Positions 25,501 to 34,879 of a stretch of 64,000 bases of DNA are shown piece after piece; the first letter of the stretch is position 1, and each line of letters opens with the position of its first letter. Both the position numbers and the translations under genes were made by a program. A model generated the notes under the pieces. It made no database searches. It was not told the origin of the DNA and worked only from the letters and a program-made list of their open reading frames with translations. Source of the stretch: Gimesia aquarii (GTDB taxonomy: Bacteria > Planctomycetota > Planctomycetia > Planctomycetales > Planctomycetaceae); NCBI RefSeq assembly GCF_007748195.1, contig NZ_CP037920.1, positions 4,043,800 to 4,107,799 on the forward strand, given 5' to 3'.

Positions 25501-27369
25501 GTGTCAGTTCTTGAAGGTAACTTTACAGACGGCATAGACTCAGCAGGATTAGTGATGGCTAAAACAGGGATGGAAGACGCATTACTGGATATTATACACG
25601 AGTATTGGGGTTACACAGAATTTCGTCCTCTCCAGCAAGAAGCGATGACGGCGGTCCTGGAAGGCCGCGATTCTCTGGTCGTACTTCCCACTGGCGGGGG
25701 AAAATCACTTTGTTATCAGGCACCTGCACTGTGTATGGACGGGATGGCAGTCGTTGTCAGCCCGCTAATCTCACTTATGAAAGACCAGGTTGACGCACTC
25801 CGTGTCTGTGGCATTTCCGCCGCCTACCTTAATAGTTCTCTCGAACAAGAAGAATCCCGACATGCTTTAAGAGAAGTGCGTGCAGGCAACATCAAACTCC
25901 TCTATGTTGCTCCCGAACGGCTCATGCTGGAAGGCATGCTCAGCATGCTGGCCGAAATCAAATTGGCATTTATTGTGATCGATGAAGCCCATTGTGTGAG
26001 TATGTGGGGGCATGATTTTCGCCCCCACTATCGTGAGCTGCAGGAACTGAAAAGTATCTTTCCAGAATGCGGCATTCATGCCTATACCGCCACGGCAACC
26101 GAACAAGTACGATCCGATATCGCAATGCAACTGGGGTTAAATTCGCCGGAGCTGCTCGTCGGTTCGTTTGATCGTCCTAATTTAACTTATTCTGTCGCGC
26201 GACGAGCAGACCGATTAGCACAGGTTTGCGAAGTGCTCGACAGACATCCGAATGAGTCCGGAGTCATTTATTGTATCTCCCGCGCCGATGTGGAATCGCT
26301 TAGTGAGTCCTTAAATAATGCCGGCTATGAGTCAAGACCGTATCATGCGGGCTTGCCAGATGAAGAACGCGCCGCCAATCAGGAAGCCTTTATTCAAGAT
26401 CGCGTGGACATTATTGTTGCGACAATCGCATTTGGCATGGGCATTGATAAACCCAATGTACGCTATGTGATTCATGCTGGTTTACCAAAGTCATTGGAAA
26501 ATTATCAACAGGAAAGTGGCAGGGCAGGGCGGGACGGTCTGGAGGCAGAATGTGTCTTATTCTATTCCGAGCAGGACACTGTGATCTGGAAATTGATTCT
26601 GGAAGACCAACCGGACGAATCGAAGGCCACCGCTTTCCAATCACTGCAAGCCATGCAAAATTACTGCCATGCCTTTGACTGTCGTCACCGGTATCTGATG
26701 CAGCACTTCGGACAGGATCTCGAGCAGGATTGTGAAACAGGCTGTGATCTCTGTCGGGGTGATTTCCAAAAAGTAGATGATTCAGTAGAAATCGGTCAGA
26801 AAATACTCTCTTCTATTTTTCGACAAGATCAAAATTATGGTGCTGCCTACACGGCCGCTGTCCTGAAAGGGTCGAAAGACAAGAAAGTACTCGCCAACAA
26901 TCACGATCAGCTCAGCACTTATGGTCTACTGAAAAATGAAAGCCTCTCAACCATTCGTAACTGGTTAAGTCAGTTGGTTTCTCAGAAATTTATTACCAAA
27001 ACGGCCGAATATCAACAGTTACGAATTACTGACTCGGGCTGGCAGTTGTTGCGTGGGGAATCAACTCTGCAATTGATGCGTCCCGCGCAGGCAAGCAAGT
27101 CAGAGAAAACAAAACGTTCTAAAAGTCAATTAGCAGATGCGAACTGGGAAGGCGTCGATAAAAGTCTCTTTGAAAAATTGCGGCAACTTCGAAAACAAAT
27201 CGCCAGTGAAAAAGGTGTGCAACCTTATATGGTCTTTGGCGACACCACATTGCGAGAACTGGCGCGCGACAAACCCAAAACGATCGCGGAATTCCTGGAA
27301 ATCTGGGGAGTAGGGCAGAAGAAATGTGACGACTTCGGCCAACAGTTCCTGGAATGTATCTCCAAATAA
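25501..27369 (+). CDS. recQ: RecQ-type ATP-dependent DNA helicase
   Basis: Walker A P-T-G-G-G-K-S (63-69), DEAH box (161-164), T-A-T-A-T, and the motif-VI stretch Q-E-S-G-R-A-G-R-D-G (337-346) define a 3'-5' superfamily 2 helicase. A RecQ zinc site follows with C394-R, C411, C415 and C418, then a winged-helix RQC domain (about 430-525) and an HRDC domain in the last 80 residues. This is the full RecQ/HRDC architecture at normal length (622 residues). RecQ unwinds recombination intermediates and stalled forks. The annotated GTG start at 25501 adds 18 residues before an ATG at 25555 that has AGGA upstream; the ATG is equally likely. It starts 58 bp after the DUF1501 stop. Confidence 0.93.
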   Translation: MSVLEGNFTDGIDSAGLVMAKTGMEDALLDIIHEYWGYTEFRPLQQEAMTAVLEGRDSLVVLPTGGGKSLCYQAPALCMDGMAVVVSPLISLMKDQVDALRVCGISAAYLNSSLEQEESRHALREVRAGNIKLLYVAPERLMLEGMLSMLAEIKLAFIVIDEAHCVSMWGHDFRPHYRELQELKSIFPECGIHAYTATATEQVRSDIAMQLGLNSPELLVGSFDRPNLTYSVARRADRLAQVCEVLDRHPNESGVIYCISRADVESLSESLNNAGYESRPYHAGLPDEERAANQEAFIQDRVDIIVATIAFGMGIDKPNVRYVIHAGLPKSLENYQQESGRAGRDGLEAECVLFYSEQDTVIWKLILEDQPDESKATAFQSLQAMQNYCHAFDCRHRYLMQHFGQDLEQDCETGCDLCRGDFQKVDDSVEIGQKILSSIFRQDQNYGAAYTAAVLKGSKDKKVLANNHDQLSTYGLLKNESLSTIRNWLSQLVSQKFITKTAEYQQLRITDSGWQLLRGESTLQLMRPAQASKSEKTKRSKSQLADANWEGVDKSLFEKLRQLRKQIASEKGVQPYMVFGDTTLRELARDKPKTIAEFLEIWGVGQKKCDDFGQQFLECISK

Positions 27370-27381
27370 CTGGCTTTAATT

Positions 27382-27433
27382 GCTGATCCGCTTTTTAAGA
27401 TCAGCAGGATTCCATCCTGCTGTAATGAGTTTT
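27382..27433 (+). terminator. Two overlapping hairpins after recQ
   Basis: Stem 1 is GCTGATC (27382-27388) with GATCAGC (27399-27405). Stem 2 is CAGCAGGAT (27402-27410) with ATCCTGCTG (27414-27422), a 9-bp perfect stem with a 3-nt loop. They share bases 27402-27405, so only one can form fully. A short TTTT follows at 27430-27433. Most simply a recQ terminator; an attenuator before the DUF1559 module is possible. Confidence 0.45.
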
Positions 27434-27696
27434 ATCCCTGTAGTTTTATGCGATTTCCGCTCGAAATGATTGTTTTCGCTTTTTTTCTCAAAATTTGAAC
27501 GAGAAATCTTGCAGAGAAGACGATCTATTTATACGATCCTTTTATTGAGATTGAGTTTCAATTTCAATCAGCCAGCCAGCAAAAAGTGGCACTTCTCCAT
27601 TTGTAGCCAGCCAGCCAGTTTGAATCGGGCACTGAATTGGATCATTTCCAGTTCTAATTTCATTATTCTGGTAATTCCTACAACTCAGGAGAAACT

Positions 27697-28578
27697 ATGT
27701 TACCCCGCCATCGCACTAAACGCGCATTCACTCTCATTGAATTACTTGTCGTCATTGCCATCATCGCAATTTTGATCGCTTTATTACTTCCGGCTGTCCA
27801 ACAGGCCCGTGAAGCAGCCCGCCGCTCTTCCTGCAAGAATAATATGAAGCAAATTGGCCTGGCAATGCATAACTACCATGATGTGCATACCTCACTTCCC
27901 ATGGGTGGAAATAATCAATTATTTAGCCCTTTTACAGCAATCCTACCCTACCTGGATCAGACCAATTTACAAAACTTGTATGATTTCGATCTCTACTATA
28001 CGGATCCAGCAAATTTAGATGCACTCAATCGAACCATTACCGTTTACCTCTGCCCTACAATGGTGCTTCCTCGAGCAGTCCCTTTTTTATCCTGTGCAGA
28101 ACGAGGCGGACCGACCAGTTATGGTGCATCGACAGGAATTCATGATGGACGATCTGGTAACCCAGATGGCATGTTCCCTGGACAAAATCATGCGTCTGTA
28201 AAGCCCACGCTTTTTCGAGATGTCACAGATGGATTGTCAAATACGATCATGTGCGGTGAATTTAATTACCGCCTTGAAGACTACTTATGGTCAAGCCATT
28301 CTTCATCATGCCCAGGTGACCCTGCAGTTCAAGGCACACCACGTTGGGGAAGTCATCGATGGGGGGGAAGTTATCCTGGAGTTGCCTTAGGACACACAGG
28401 TGGTGACTTTAATGTCAATCTTAGTGCGAATCGTTCCACCTGGAGGAGTGACCATATCGGTGGTGCTCACTTCCTGTTAGGAGATGGCGCAGTTCGCTTT
28501 GTGAGTGAAAATATTGATGCCGGTACCCTGGATGCGCTTGCTACTAAATCTGGAGGTGAAGTCATCGGTGAATTTTAA
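27697..28578 (+). CDS. DUF1559 pilin-like protein
   Basis: Leader T-K-R-A-F-T-L-I-E (Ala instead of Gly before the Phe), hydrophobic helix, [12 protein letters not shown] and [15 protein letters not shown]. The C-terminal signature [21 protein letters not shown] is intact. AGGAG lies 6 nt before the ATG. The Gly-to-Ala change at the position normally cut by prepilin peptidase may slow processing; Ala is tolerated in some pilins. A lipoprotein gene follows 114 bp later. The 260-nt stretch before it is free of genes and may be a long leader. Confidence 0.92.
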   Translation: MLPRHRTKRAFTLIELLVVIAIIAILIALLLPAVQQAREAARRSSCKNNMKQIGLAMHNYHDVHTSLPMGGNNQLFSPFTAILPYLDQTNLQNLYDFDLYYTDPANLDALNRTITVYLCPTMVLPRAVPFLSCAERGGPTSYGASTGIHDGRSGNPDGMFPGQNHASVKPTLFRDVTDGLSNTIMCGEFNYRLEDYLWSSHSSSCPGDPAVQGTPRWGSHRWGGSYPGVALGHTGGDFNVNLSANRSTWRSDHIGGAHFLLGDGAVRFVSENIDAGTLDALATKSGGEVIGEF

Positions 28579-28692
28579 TGATCTTTCCACAACACTAGTA
28601 AACTCTATTATCTAGAATGGTCTGCGGAAGTACTTATATTCTTGCTGAAAGATAAAAAGTACCTCTGCGAAAGCCATGTGAGGATTTTTGAA

Positions 28693-29187
28693 ATGACCCT
28701 TATTTTCAAACTATCAATGAAACAAATATTCGCAAACTATATCACCAGACAAATTTTTGTAATCGGATTGCTTTTGTTGAATTGTCTCGGTTGCAGCGGA
28801 ACAAAAGAAGATCCTCGCGGCGAACGTGTCAGCGTTTCAGGACTTGTCTATTACGATGAAGACCCCTTAACGAGTGCTCGAATTCTCTTTATTTCGGAAA
28901 CACCTGAAGGAAAAATCAAATCTGCCGGGATCGTAAGTGAAGGCATTTTTCAAATTCCCCAAAAAGGTGGACCTGTAGTCGGTAAAGCTCGAGTGGAAAT
29001 CTATCCAACCATTCCCGAGATGGAGGAATTTATTGAAATTCAGGAAAAAGCAAAAAAACAAGGCAAGCCATTTAGAGACCCGGCAAGCATAGAAATTCCT
29101 GCTACTTATAACAAAAACTCAAAACTGACGGCCATGATCACAAAAGACGGGAAAAACACATTCGAATTTAAGATCGAATCCAAATAG
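28693..29187 (+). CDS. Small lipoprotein with transthyretin-like domain
   Basis: ATG at 28693 has AGGA about 9 nt upstream; an ATG at 28717 gives a tidier signal peptide and may be the true start. Lipobox L-N-C-L-G-C. The mature domain has V-S-V-S-G-L-V-Y-Y-D-E-D-P-L-T-S-A-R-I-L-F and G-P-V-V-G-K-A-R-V-E-I, the same carboxypeptidase-regulatory-like pattern as the other two DUF1559 partners, and I-P-A-T-Y-N, their usual C-terminal element. Follows the DUF1559 gene on the same strand, and is followed within 41 bp by the DUF3386-like gene. Confidence 0.78.
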   Translation: MTLIFKLSMKQIFANYITRQIFVIGLLLLNCLGCSGTKEDPRGERVSVSGLVYYDEDPLTSARILFISETPEGKIKSAGIVSEGIFQIPQKGGPVVGKARVEIYPTIPEMEEFIEIQEKAKKQGKPFRDPASIEIPATYNKNSKLTAMITKDGKNTFEFKIESK

Positions 29188-29227
29188 ATGCAACATAATT
29201 TGTTCATTCACCGCGCGGAGAATTTTC

Positions 29228-30004
29228 ATGAGATTAAAATCATTTTTGCATAGAGAACTGAAACAGTGGAGCTTAGCCGGGCTCATTGTGTTACTGGCAT
29301 TGTCAGCGACACTACAATGGACACCGGCTGAAGTTGAATCTCAACTGGTTTCAAAACCGAATAAAGCAGAGGCGACAAAGCTCTATCAAAAAGCCAGAGA
29401 AGCTCGCGCCGTCTGGCGTGATTTCCCAGGATTCAGTGCCGATGTGACTGTGCTTTATAACGGTAAAAAGACACAGGGAAAACTGACAGCCGATCAAGAT
29501 TTCCAAGTCAAACTCACTCTGGAGGATGATCAACTACTGGAATGGAGTCTGCCGAAACTGAAATCCGTCATCGGCCATCGCAAGTACCGCCTGCAGAAAC
29601 CGATCCCCGCCACTTTTGCGGATGATCAAATAGATCATCCACTCGGCCGCTTAGTGAATATCGATGGTAAGCACGTTTCCTTTCGCTTAAATGACGATGT
29701 CATGACCGAAGTCCATCGGCGTTCCCCAAAATCATGGTTCACAATTTCCACACTCGATGTCTGGCGCACTAAAGAGGGCTCGGTTCTGCCTCGCGATACT
29801 TCAGTGACTTATCGTAACCCTAAGACCGGTGCGATTACGTCCAATCGCAGTAATACCTTTGCTTTTATAAGAATAGGTCATTTTGATTTGCCGGAAACAA
29901 TGTTGACTGTGGAATGCAGTGAGAACTTTGATAGAAACGTCGGTTCGATCAAGCTGTCAAACCATCGTTTACTCACTCCCACGTCAATCTCGCAAACAAA
30001 GTAA
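29228..30004 (+). CDS. Exported DUF3386-like protein
   Basis: An N-terminal hydrophobic signal or anchor (about residues 16-31) precedes a domain with A-R-A-V-W-R-D-F-P-G-F-S-A-D-V-T-V and G-K-L-T-A-D, followed by a beta-rich region ending in F-D-L-P. The W-x-x-F-P-G-F-x-A-D core is the DUF3386 hallmark known from cyanobacteria (family call from memory). Function unknown. It lies 33 bp before the DUF4198-Kelch gene on the same strand, so the two are likely co-transcribed. The Shine-Dalgarno GCGGAG sits about 9 nt before the ATG. Confidence 0.68.
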   Translation: MRLKSFLHRELKQWSLAGLIVLLALSATLQWTPAEVESQLVSKPNKAEATKLYQKAREARAVWRDFPGFSADVTVLYNGKKTQGKLTADQDFQVKLTLEDDQLLEWSLPKLKSVIGHRKYRLQKPIPATFADDQIDHPLGRLVNIDGKHVSFRLNDDVMTEVHRRSPKSWFTISTLDVWRTKEGSVLPRDTSVTYRNPKTGAITSNRSNTFAFIRIGHFDLPETMLTVECSENFDRNVGSIKLSNHRLLTPTSISQTK

Positions 30005-30037
30005 ATTCAGTTCAACCATAAACCTTAAAACAAGAGT

Positions 30038-31705
30038 ATGATTATGAGACCATTTCAATGGATGACTACAGTCGCCTGTCTGTTGGCGTTATTCGTATCC
30101 AATCAGGCCGAGGCACACTTCCTCTGGCTCTTACCGCAAGCGGAAGGCAAAAATAATGCCGCCAAAGTACAGCTCTATTTCGGTGAGGCCGCCGAGCCAG
30201 ATGATCCCGACTTACTGAAACGGCTCACCAAAATCAAAGTCTGGGAAAAAAGCCCCAATGGCAAACTGCAAACCTATTCCCTGACCGAAGGTGATGATTC
30301 CCTATTCATTACTCCTAATCCCAAAGGAGCGGGGAAAGCAGCCTATGGCCTGGATCATATCTATGGCGTCATTTCTCGTGGCGATAGTCAATTCCTCTTG
30401 AAGTACTACGCCAAAGCTTTTCCACAAAAAAGCCAGGGAGTCTGGAATAAAATTTCCTGCTCAAAGGAATTACCGTTGGAAATTGTACCGGTCTTAAAAG
30501 GAGAAGAAGTCACACTTCAAGTCAACTGGAACGGCAAACCACTGGCAGATGCCGAACTCAAAATCATTGGTCCCAAAACCAGCAGTGAATCTGTTACAGC
30601 AGCCACTAACGCTGAGGGCCAATTTCAGACCAAGCTCTCCAACGGTATCTACTCGATCAGAGCAAAACATACTGAACAGAAAAAAGGCGAGCATAACGGT
30701 GACAAGTACGATAGTGTCAGGCACTACTCCACACTGACACTACCATATGTTTCGCTGTCAAAGAGCAACAAAACGGCTGCCACAAAATCGACGCCTGCTG
30801 AGAAGAGCAAGTTTCCTCAGCTTCCCGATGCCATTTCAAGTTTCGGAGCAGCCGTCAGTGGTGACTATCTTTATGTCTATAGTGGCCACATCGGACGCGC
30901 CCATCAACATAGTGCAGAAAATCTTTCACAAAAATTCCAACGTCTGAACCTCAAACACCCCAAAGGATGGGAATCACTGCCTTTGAAAACCCCTCTGCAA
31001 GGTTTAGCGATGGCGCCACATGGCGACAGTGTTTATCGCGTCGGAGGCCTCTCTGTCACAAACAAGAAAAAAGAAGAGTCCAAGATGAACTCTCTTCCCA
31101 CTGTCGAACGCTATTCGCCAGAAAAGAAAACCTGGGAAACAATTCCATCAATGCCTACAGGCCGATCTTCCCATGATTCTGTATTTTTAGGAGATCACTT
31201 GTATGTCGTCGGTGGTTGGACTATGCAGAATGGCATCGATTCGATCTGGCAGGAAGATATGGTAGTGCTTGATGCTTCAGCAGAGAATCCACAGTGGAAA
31301 GCCATCAAACAACCATTCCAGAGACGTGCCCTGTCTGCAGCCGCACATCAGGGAAAGATTTACGTCATGGGGGGAATCGACTCTGGTGGAGATATCAGTC
31401 ATGAAGTCGACATTTACTCTCCTGAAACCGGTAATTGGTCCAAAGGACCGGAAATTCCAGGTAGTACGATGAATGGATTCGGGACGACTGCCTGGAGTAT
31501 CGATGAAAATCTCTATGTCAGTGTTATGGACGGTGGAGTCTATCAGCTCGATCAGAAAAATCAGAAATGGAAAAAAGTAAGTTCTCTTGCCACTCCCCGG
31601 TTTTTCCACCGCTTGCTCCCCGATGGCAACGGCGGCTTAATCGCCATCGGTGGTGCTTCCCGTAAAGGACATCTCAAATCGATTGAGCAAGTCAAATTGA
31701 ATTAA
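30038..31705 (+). CDS. Exported DUF4198-Kelch fusion protein
   Basis: A signal peptide (residues 8-26, ending A-E-A) leads into a DUF4198/NikM-like domain (about 27-240) starting H-F-L-W-L-L-P and containing L-Y-F-G-E and a transthyretin-like part (W-N-G-K-P-L-A-D-A-E-L-K-I, T-N-A-E-G-Q-F). DUF4198 proteins are periplasmic and often linked with nickel/cobalt uptake. A Lys/Thr-rich linker (about 240-265) is followed by a Kelch beta-propeller (270-555) with repeated G-G and Y-x-P-E-x-x-x-W motifs. This fusion is uncommon to me. The product probably binds metal or another ligand at the cell surface, with the propeller as a scaffold (inference). The first residues after the signal, His-Phe, recall the N-terminal His metal ligand of DUF4198/NikM. 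Confidence 0.78.
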   Translation: MIMRPFQWMTTVACLLALFVSNQAEAHFLWLLPQAEGKNNAAKVQLYFGEAAEPDDPDLLKRLTKIKVWEKSPNGKLQTYSLTEGDDSLFITPNPKGAGKAAYGLDHIYGVISRGDSQFLLKYYAKAFPQKSQGVWNKISCSKELPLEIVPVLKGEEVTLQVNWNGKPLADAELKIIGPKTSSESVTAATNAEGQFQTKLSNGIYSIRAKHTEQKKGEHNGDKYDSVRHYSTLTLPYVSLSKSNKTAATKSTPAEKSKFPQLPDAISSFGAAVSGDYLYVYSGHIGRAHQHSAENLSQKFQRLNLKHPKGWESLPLKTPLQGLAMAPHGDSVYRVGGLSVTNKKKEESKMNSLPTVERYSPEKKTWETIPSMPTGRSSHDSVFLGDHLYVVGGWTMQNGIDSIWQEDMVVLDASAENPQWKAIKQPFQRRALSAAAHQGKIYVMGGIDSGGDISHEVDIYSPETGNWSKGPEIPGSTMNGFGTTAWSIDENLYVSVMDGGVYQLDQKNQKWKKVSSLATPRFFHRLLPDGNGGLIAIGGASRKGHLKSIEQVKLN

Positions 31706-31723
31706 GTGTGAATTTCCGCTTGA

Positions 31724-31783
31724 AGAGACAAGAGTTCTACTTAGGAGACGCCCCATTTCCAGGAGCTCTTGTCTCTCCTCGTT
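31724..31783 (+). terminator. Probable hairpin terminator
   Basis: Perfect 11-bp arms AGAGACAAGAG (31724-31734) and CTCTTGTCTCT (31766-31776), followed by CCTCGTTTTC. The 31-nt loop is long for a classical terminator but the position, 19 bp after the DUF4198-Kelch stop, fits. Confidence 0.55.
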
Positions 31784-31825
31784 TTCGGATCAACAATGAA
31801 ACTCTTTTCTCTGAGTGAATGAGCC

Positions 31826-32617
31826 ATGGACGCACAAAAAACATTGCAAAAAGCAATCTCTCTTTTTAAACAGAGTTTACACTATCAATCACTGGAAGAG
31901 CTGACTCAACTGTTGAAAGTCAATCCCGAATATGGCAAAGCCTGGGAATTGAAGGGTTTGATTGAGGACGCAATACACTGGCATAAATCATCAATCAACT
32001 CGCTTGAAGCTGCCACAACATTAATTCCGATTTCTGCCTCAGGCCAGTATGTACTGGCTAAAAATTATCGGGAAACGGGAAAGCATTCACTGGCAAGGTC
32101 GGTTTTTTCAATCTTATTACAAAGAAAAGATATCCCAGAAACTTTATTATCGGCAATCTCTTCATATCTGGGACAATATCCTGACCTGACTCACTTGGCA
32201 TTGGAAGCATGCAGAAAAGCTGTTGAGCTCGATCCGGAGTGTGCAGAGTCGTGGTTTGGGGTTGCTTATTTTATGGGGAAAATGGGCTATCCCAGAGAAC
32301 ATGTCGCTAACGTGCTCCGAAAGGTCATCGATATTGATCCTGAGCAGCGACACTATCGGATTGCTCTGGGTAACTTGTTAGAACAAATAGGACAAAGTGA
32401 AGAAGCTTATCTTGTAGTCAAAGCAATTCAGAAATCGGTGCTTAACGAAATTCATTGTGCTGATTGTCTGCAAAAACTAATCCGCATATTTTCCTTGGCA
32501 GGAGATGACTCTCGTCATGAAATTTGTCTTAAAAAACTCAATTCACTTCAGTCCGTCCAAGAACACTCATCGTCCAAACTAAACGTCGACCGATTTTCGA
32601 GCTTCCTGAAAAAATAG
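31826..32617 (+). CDS. TPR-repeat protein
   Basis: Helical repeats with TPR spacing run through the whole protein: A-I-S-L-F-K-Q-S-L-H-Y, L-L-K-V-N-P-E-Y-G-K-A-W, A-V-E-L-D-P-E-C-A-E-S-W-F-G-V-A-Y and V-I-D-I-D-P-E-Q-R-H-Y. No signal peptide or other domain, so probably a cytoplasmic scaffold. A pair of Cys at C-A-D-C near residue 212 is the only notable feature. It stands alone between a terminator and a PQQ-propeller gene. Partner unknown. Confidence 0.78.
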   Translation: MDAQKTLQKAISLFKQSLHYQSLEELTQLLKVNPEYGKAWELKGLIEDAIHWHKSSINSLEAATTLIPISASGQYVLAKNYRETGKHSLARSVFSILLQRKDIPETLLSAISSYLGQYPDLTHLALEACRKAVELDPECAESWFGVAYFMGKMGYPREHVANVLRKVIDIDPEQRHYRIALGNLLEQIGQSEEAYLVVKAIQKSVLNEIHCADCLQKLIRIFSLAGDDSRHEICLKKLNSLQSVQEHSSSKLNVDRFSSFLKK

Positions 32618-32720
32618 GAACGTTTTCTCCGTTTTTTAGATCGTTGTTCTATCAACAATTAGAATTGCATACATTACATATTGGCCATTCGCATTCAACA
32701 TCGAATGAAGGAATTGAATC

Positions 32721-34058
32721 GTGTTTAACACTAATCTGAAGCTCGTACTGACTCTTTTTTTTGGTCTGCTCAGTTCACAATTAGAGAGTGCTGAAAACTG
32801 GTCTGGTTTCCGTGGTAACGGATCCAATATCTCTAAAGCAAGCAAGCTACCATTAAAATGGTCACCCCAAAAAGGCATACGCTGGAAACAGACAATCCCC
32901 GGTTACGGACAATCTTCACCTGTCATTTGGGGAAACCAAGTTTATGTAACTTCGATTGAAGGTCCCCAGCAGGAAACATGCCTGGTGCATGCTTTCGATA
33001 TTTCTAACGGAAGCCCCATTTGGTCGAAAGAGTTCAACGCCAGCCAAACTAAAAAATCGTCTTCGATGGTTTCTCGTGCTGCCCCGACACCCGTCATAGA
33101 TGAAAAGAGAGTTTATACCTTCTTTGAAAGTGGAGATGTTGTGGCTTACGCACATTCGGGTTCGGAACTTTGGCGTCGTTCTTTAGTGAAAGACTACGGC
33201 AAATTCATCAGTAATCATGGCATTGGCAATTCTCTCGCACAGACAAAGAACCATGTCATCGTACTGACTGCACATGATGGACCTTCTTATTTACTGGCGC
33301 TAGACAAGAAGACGGGCGAAACGGTTTGGAAAACAGATCGAGAATCGGGCGTCGCCTGGACTTCACCAGTGATTGCAGATCGTCAAGGAACCCCGGAAGT
33401 GATCGTCAGTTCTCGGGGAACTGTAAAAGGCTATCACGGAAACACAGGAAAATTAATGTGGACTCATTCTGGCCTCAGTGGAAACACCATTCCTTCTGCA
33501 TCAGTCTTTGGCAATTATATTTTAATTGGCGCTGCAATGAGCCGCAGAAATCCGAATGCAGAAAAAGCGAGTGCTTCGAACTGCTGTTTGAAACTTGTCA
33601 CGGTCGATGGAATACCGGGGTACAAAGTTCTCTGGAAAGCCAAAAAAGCGGTCTCTTATTATTGTACTCCTTTGGCGTATGAAGGCTGTGCTTACTTCGT
33701 CAATAAAGTGGGCGTCGTATACTGTCTCGATTTGGAATCTGGCGAGCAACACTATGCACAACGACTCGCTGGTCCCTGCTGGAGTTCACCTCTCGGAGCC
33801 GGGGATTACATCTATTTTTTCACGAAAAAAGGACTGACTGATGTAATCCAGAAAGGCCCCGAATTTGACATTCTTGCATCAAACGCGATTTTCTCTAATC
33901 CCGATGAAAAATCGTCTCCTGCAAAAGAGAAAACAAATTCAGAAAAACCCCGATCAGGGGGTTATCCTCAATTAGGGCCCACTGTTTATGGAACTGCAGC
34001 TGTTGACCAAACTATTCTTATTCGGACTGGAACTGAATTGTATTGCATTGGTCAGTAG
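32721..34058 (+). CDS. Exported PQQ-like beta-propeller protein
   Basis: GTG start at 32721 with GAAGGAA about 9 nt upstream. A signal peptide (about 24 residues) precedes an eight-bladed-type PQQ propeller: W-S-G-F-R-G-N-G, then blades with G-x-x-x-W repeated (I-S-N-G-S-P-I-W-S-K, K-K-T-G-E-T-V-W-K-T, N-T-G-K-L-M-W-T-H, E-S-G-E-Q-H-Y). This is the PQQ_2 type common in planctomycetes; most do not bind the cofactor and resemble BamB. A Ser/Lys/Pro-rich insertion precedes the last blade (about 390-415). No partner dehydrogenase is near. Role probably structural or ligand-binding. Confidence 0.85.
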   Translation: MFNTNLKLVLTLFFGLLSSQLESAENWSGFRGNGSNISKASKLPLKWSPQKGIRWKQTIPGYGQSSPVIWGNQVYVTSIEGPQQETCLVHAFDISNGSPIWSKEFNASQTKKSSSMVSRAAPTPVIDEKRVYTFFESGDVVAYAHSGSELWRRSLVKDYGKFISNHGIGNSLAQTKNHVIVLTAHDGPSYLLALDKKTGETVWKTDRESGVAWTSPVIADRQGTPEVIVSSRGTVKGYHGNTGKLMWTHSGLSGNTIPSASVFGNYILIGAAMSRRNPNAEKASASNCCLKLVTVDGIPGYKVLWKAKKAVSYYCTPLAYEGCAYFVNKVGVVYCLDLESGEQHYAQRLAGPCWSSPLGAGDYIYFFTKKGLTDVIQKGPEFDILASNAIFSNPDEKSSPAKEKTNSEKPRSGGYPQLGPTVYGTAAVDQTILIRTGTELYCIGQ

Positions 34059-34244
34059 TAATTTAAAGTCTAAAAGGGTGTAAATGAACCTGTTCTTTTA
34101 TGTCAATTCATAAACTGATTGCTCACATTAGATCACAAAACTGGTTAATACATTCTGTCAGTACATAGACAATTGCAAAAACAGAGACTATTTTGCATCT
34201 AGAGATGTTACAAAAGACTCTGTTAACTGACTCCGATGTGTGCC

Positions 34245-34694
34245 ATGAACAAGATTACTGTCAGACAGGCCGTTCTAACCGATATTGATGAACTTGTACC
34301 TTTATTTGACAGTTACCGCCAGTTTTATGGACGCTCAAGTGATCTTGGAGCTGTAAGTAAATTTCTCTCTGCACGTTTCAATCATGGAGAGTCCGTATTA
34401 TTCAGCGCCTTTGATGCTGATACACCGGTTGGTTTCACTCAGCTCTACCCAAGTTTTTCCTCGGTTTCACTGGCCAGAATATTTATTCTCAACGATCTCT
34501 TCGTCACGACTGAAGGACGTCGAAAAGGAGTTGGTACCCGGCTGCTATCAGCAGCCGTTGATTATGCCAAATCCTTAAATGCAGTTCGTCTCACATTGTC
34601 TACAGAGATAACCAACAAGTCTGCTCAAGCTCTATACCAGTCGGCTGGCTGGAAGCAAGACGATCAGTTCTATGTTTACCACTTTGCTTTGTAG
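34245..34694 (+). CDS. GNAT-family N-acetyltransferase
   Basis: The product (149 residues) has the GNAT layout: T-V-R-Q-A-V-L-T-D-I-D-E-L at the start, L-N-D-L-F-V-T-T-E-G-R-R-K-G-V-G-T-R-L-L as the acetyl-CoA-binding motif A (R/Q-x-x-G-x-G/A), and N-K-S-A-Q-A-L-Y-Q-S-A-G-W near the end. ATG at 34245 is chosen; one at 34236 is in frame. Substrate not predictable. Flanked by non-coding stretches of about 180 bp on both sides, so probably monocistronic. Confidence 0.88.
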   Translation: MNKITVRQAVLTDIDELVPLFDSYRQFYGRSSDLGAVSKFLSARFNHGESVLFSAFDADTPVGFTQLYPSFSSVSLARIFILNDLFVTTEGRRKGVGTRLLSAAVDYAKSLNAVRLTLSTEITNKSAQALYQSAGWKQDDQFYVYHFAL

Positions 34695-34879
34695 AGATTG
34701 AACAATCAATCATAATTGGCAATCAAGAAACCAACTTCGTTTTCTTACTGTTTTCGAAGGGCCTGATTAATTGCTCCTATTCTTGAATCATGATTATTTA
34801 GTTCCAAGAAATCAGATTCTCGTACGAATATCAAATAGAAATGTGATTGACACATTAATTTGATCGATCAGGAGAAACA

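Noticed and set aside
27565-27620. Two short CAGCCAGC repeats
   Set aside because: Only two copies about 30 bp apart; too short to call a repeat array.
27470-27775. 101-codon frame before the DUF1559 gene
   Set aside because: Runs into the DUF1559 gene in another frame; composition is not protein-like.
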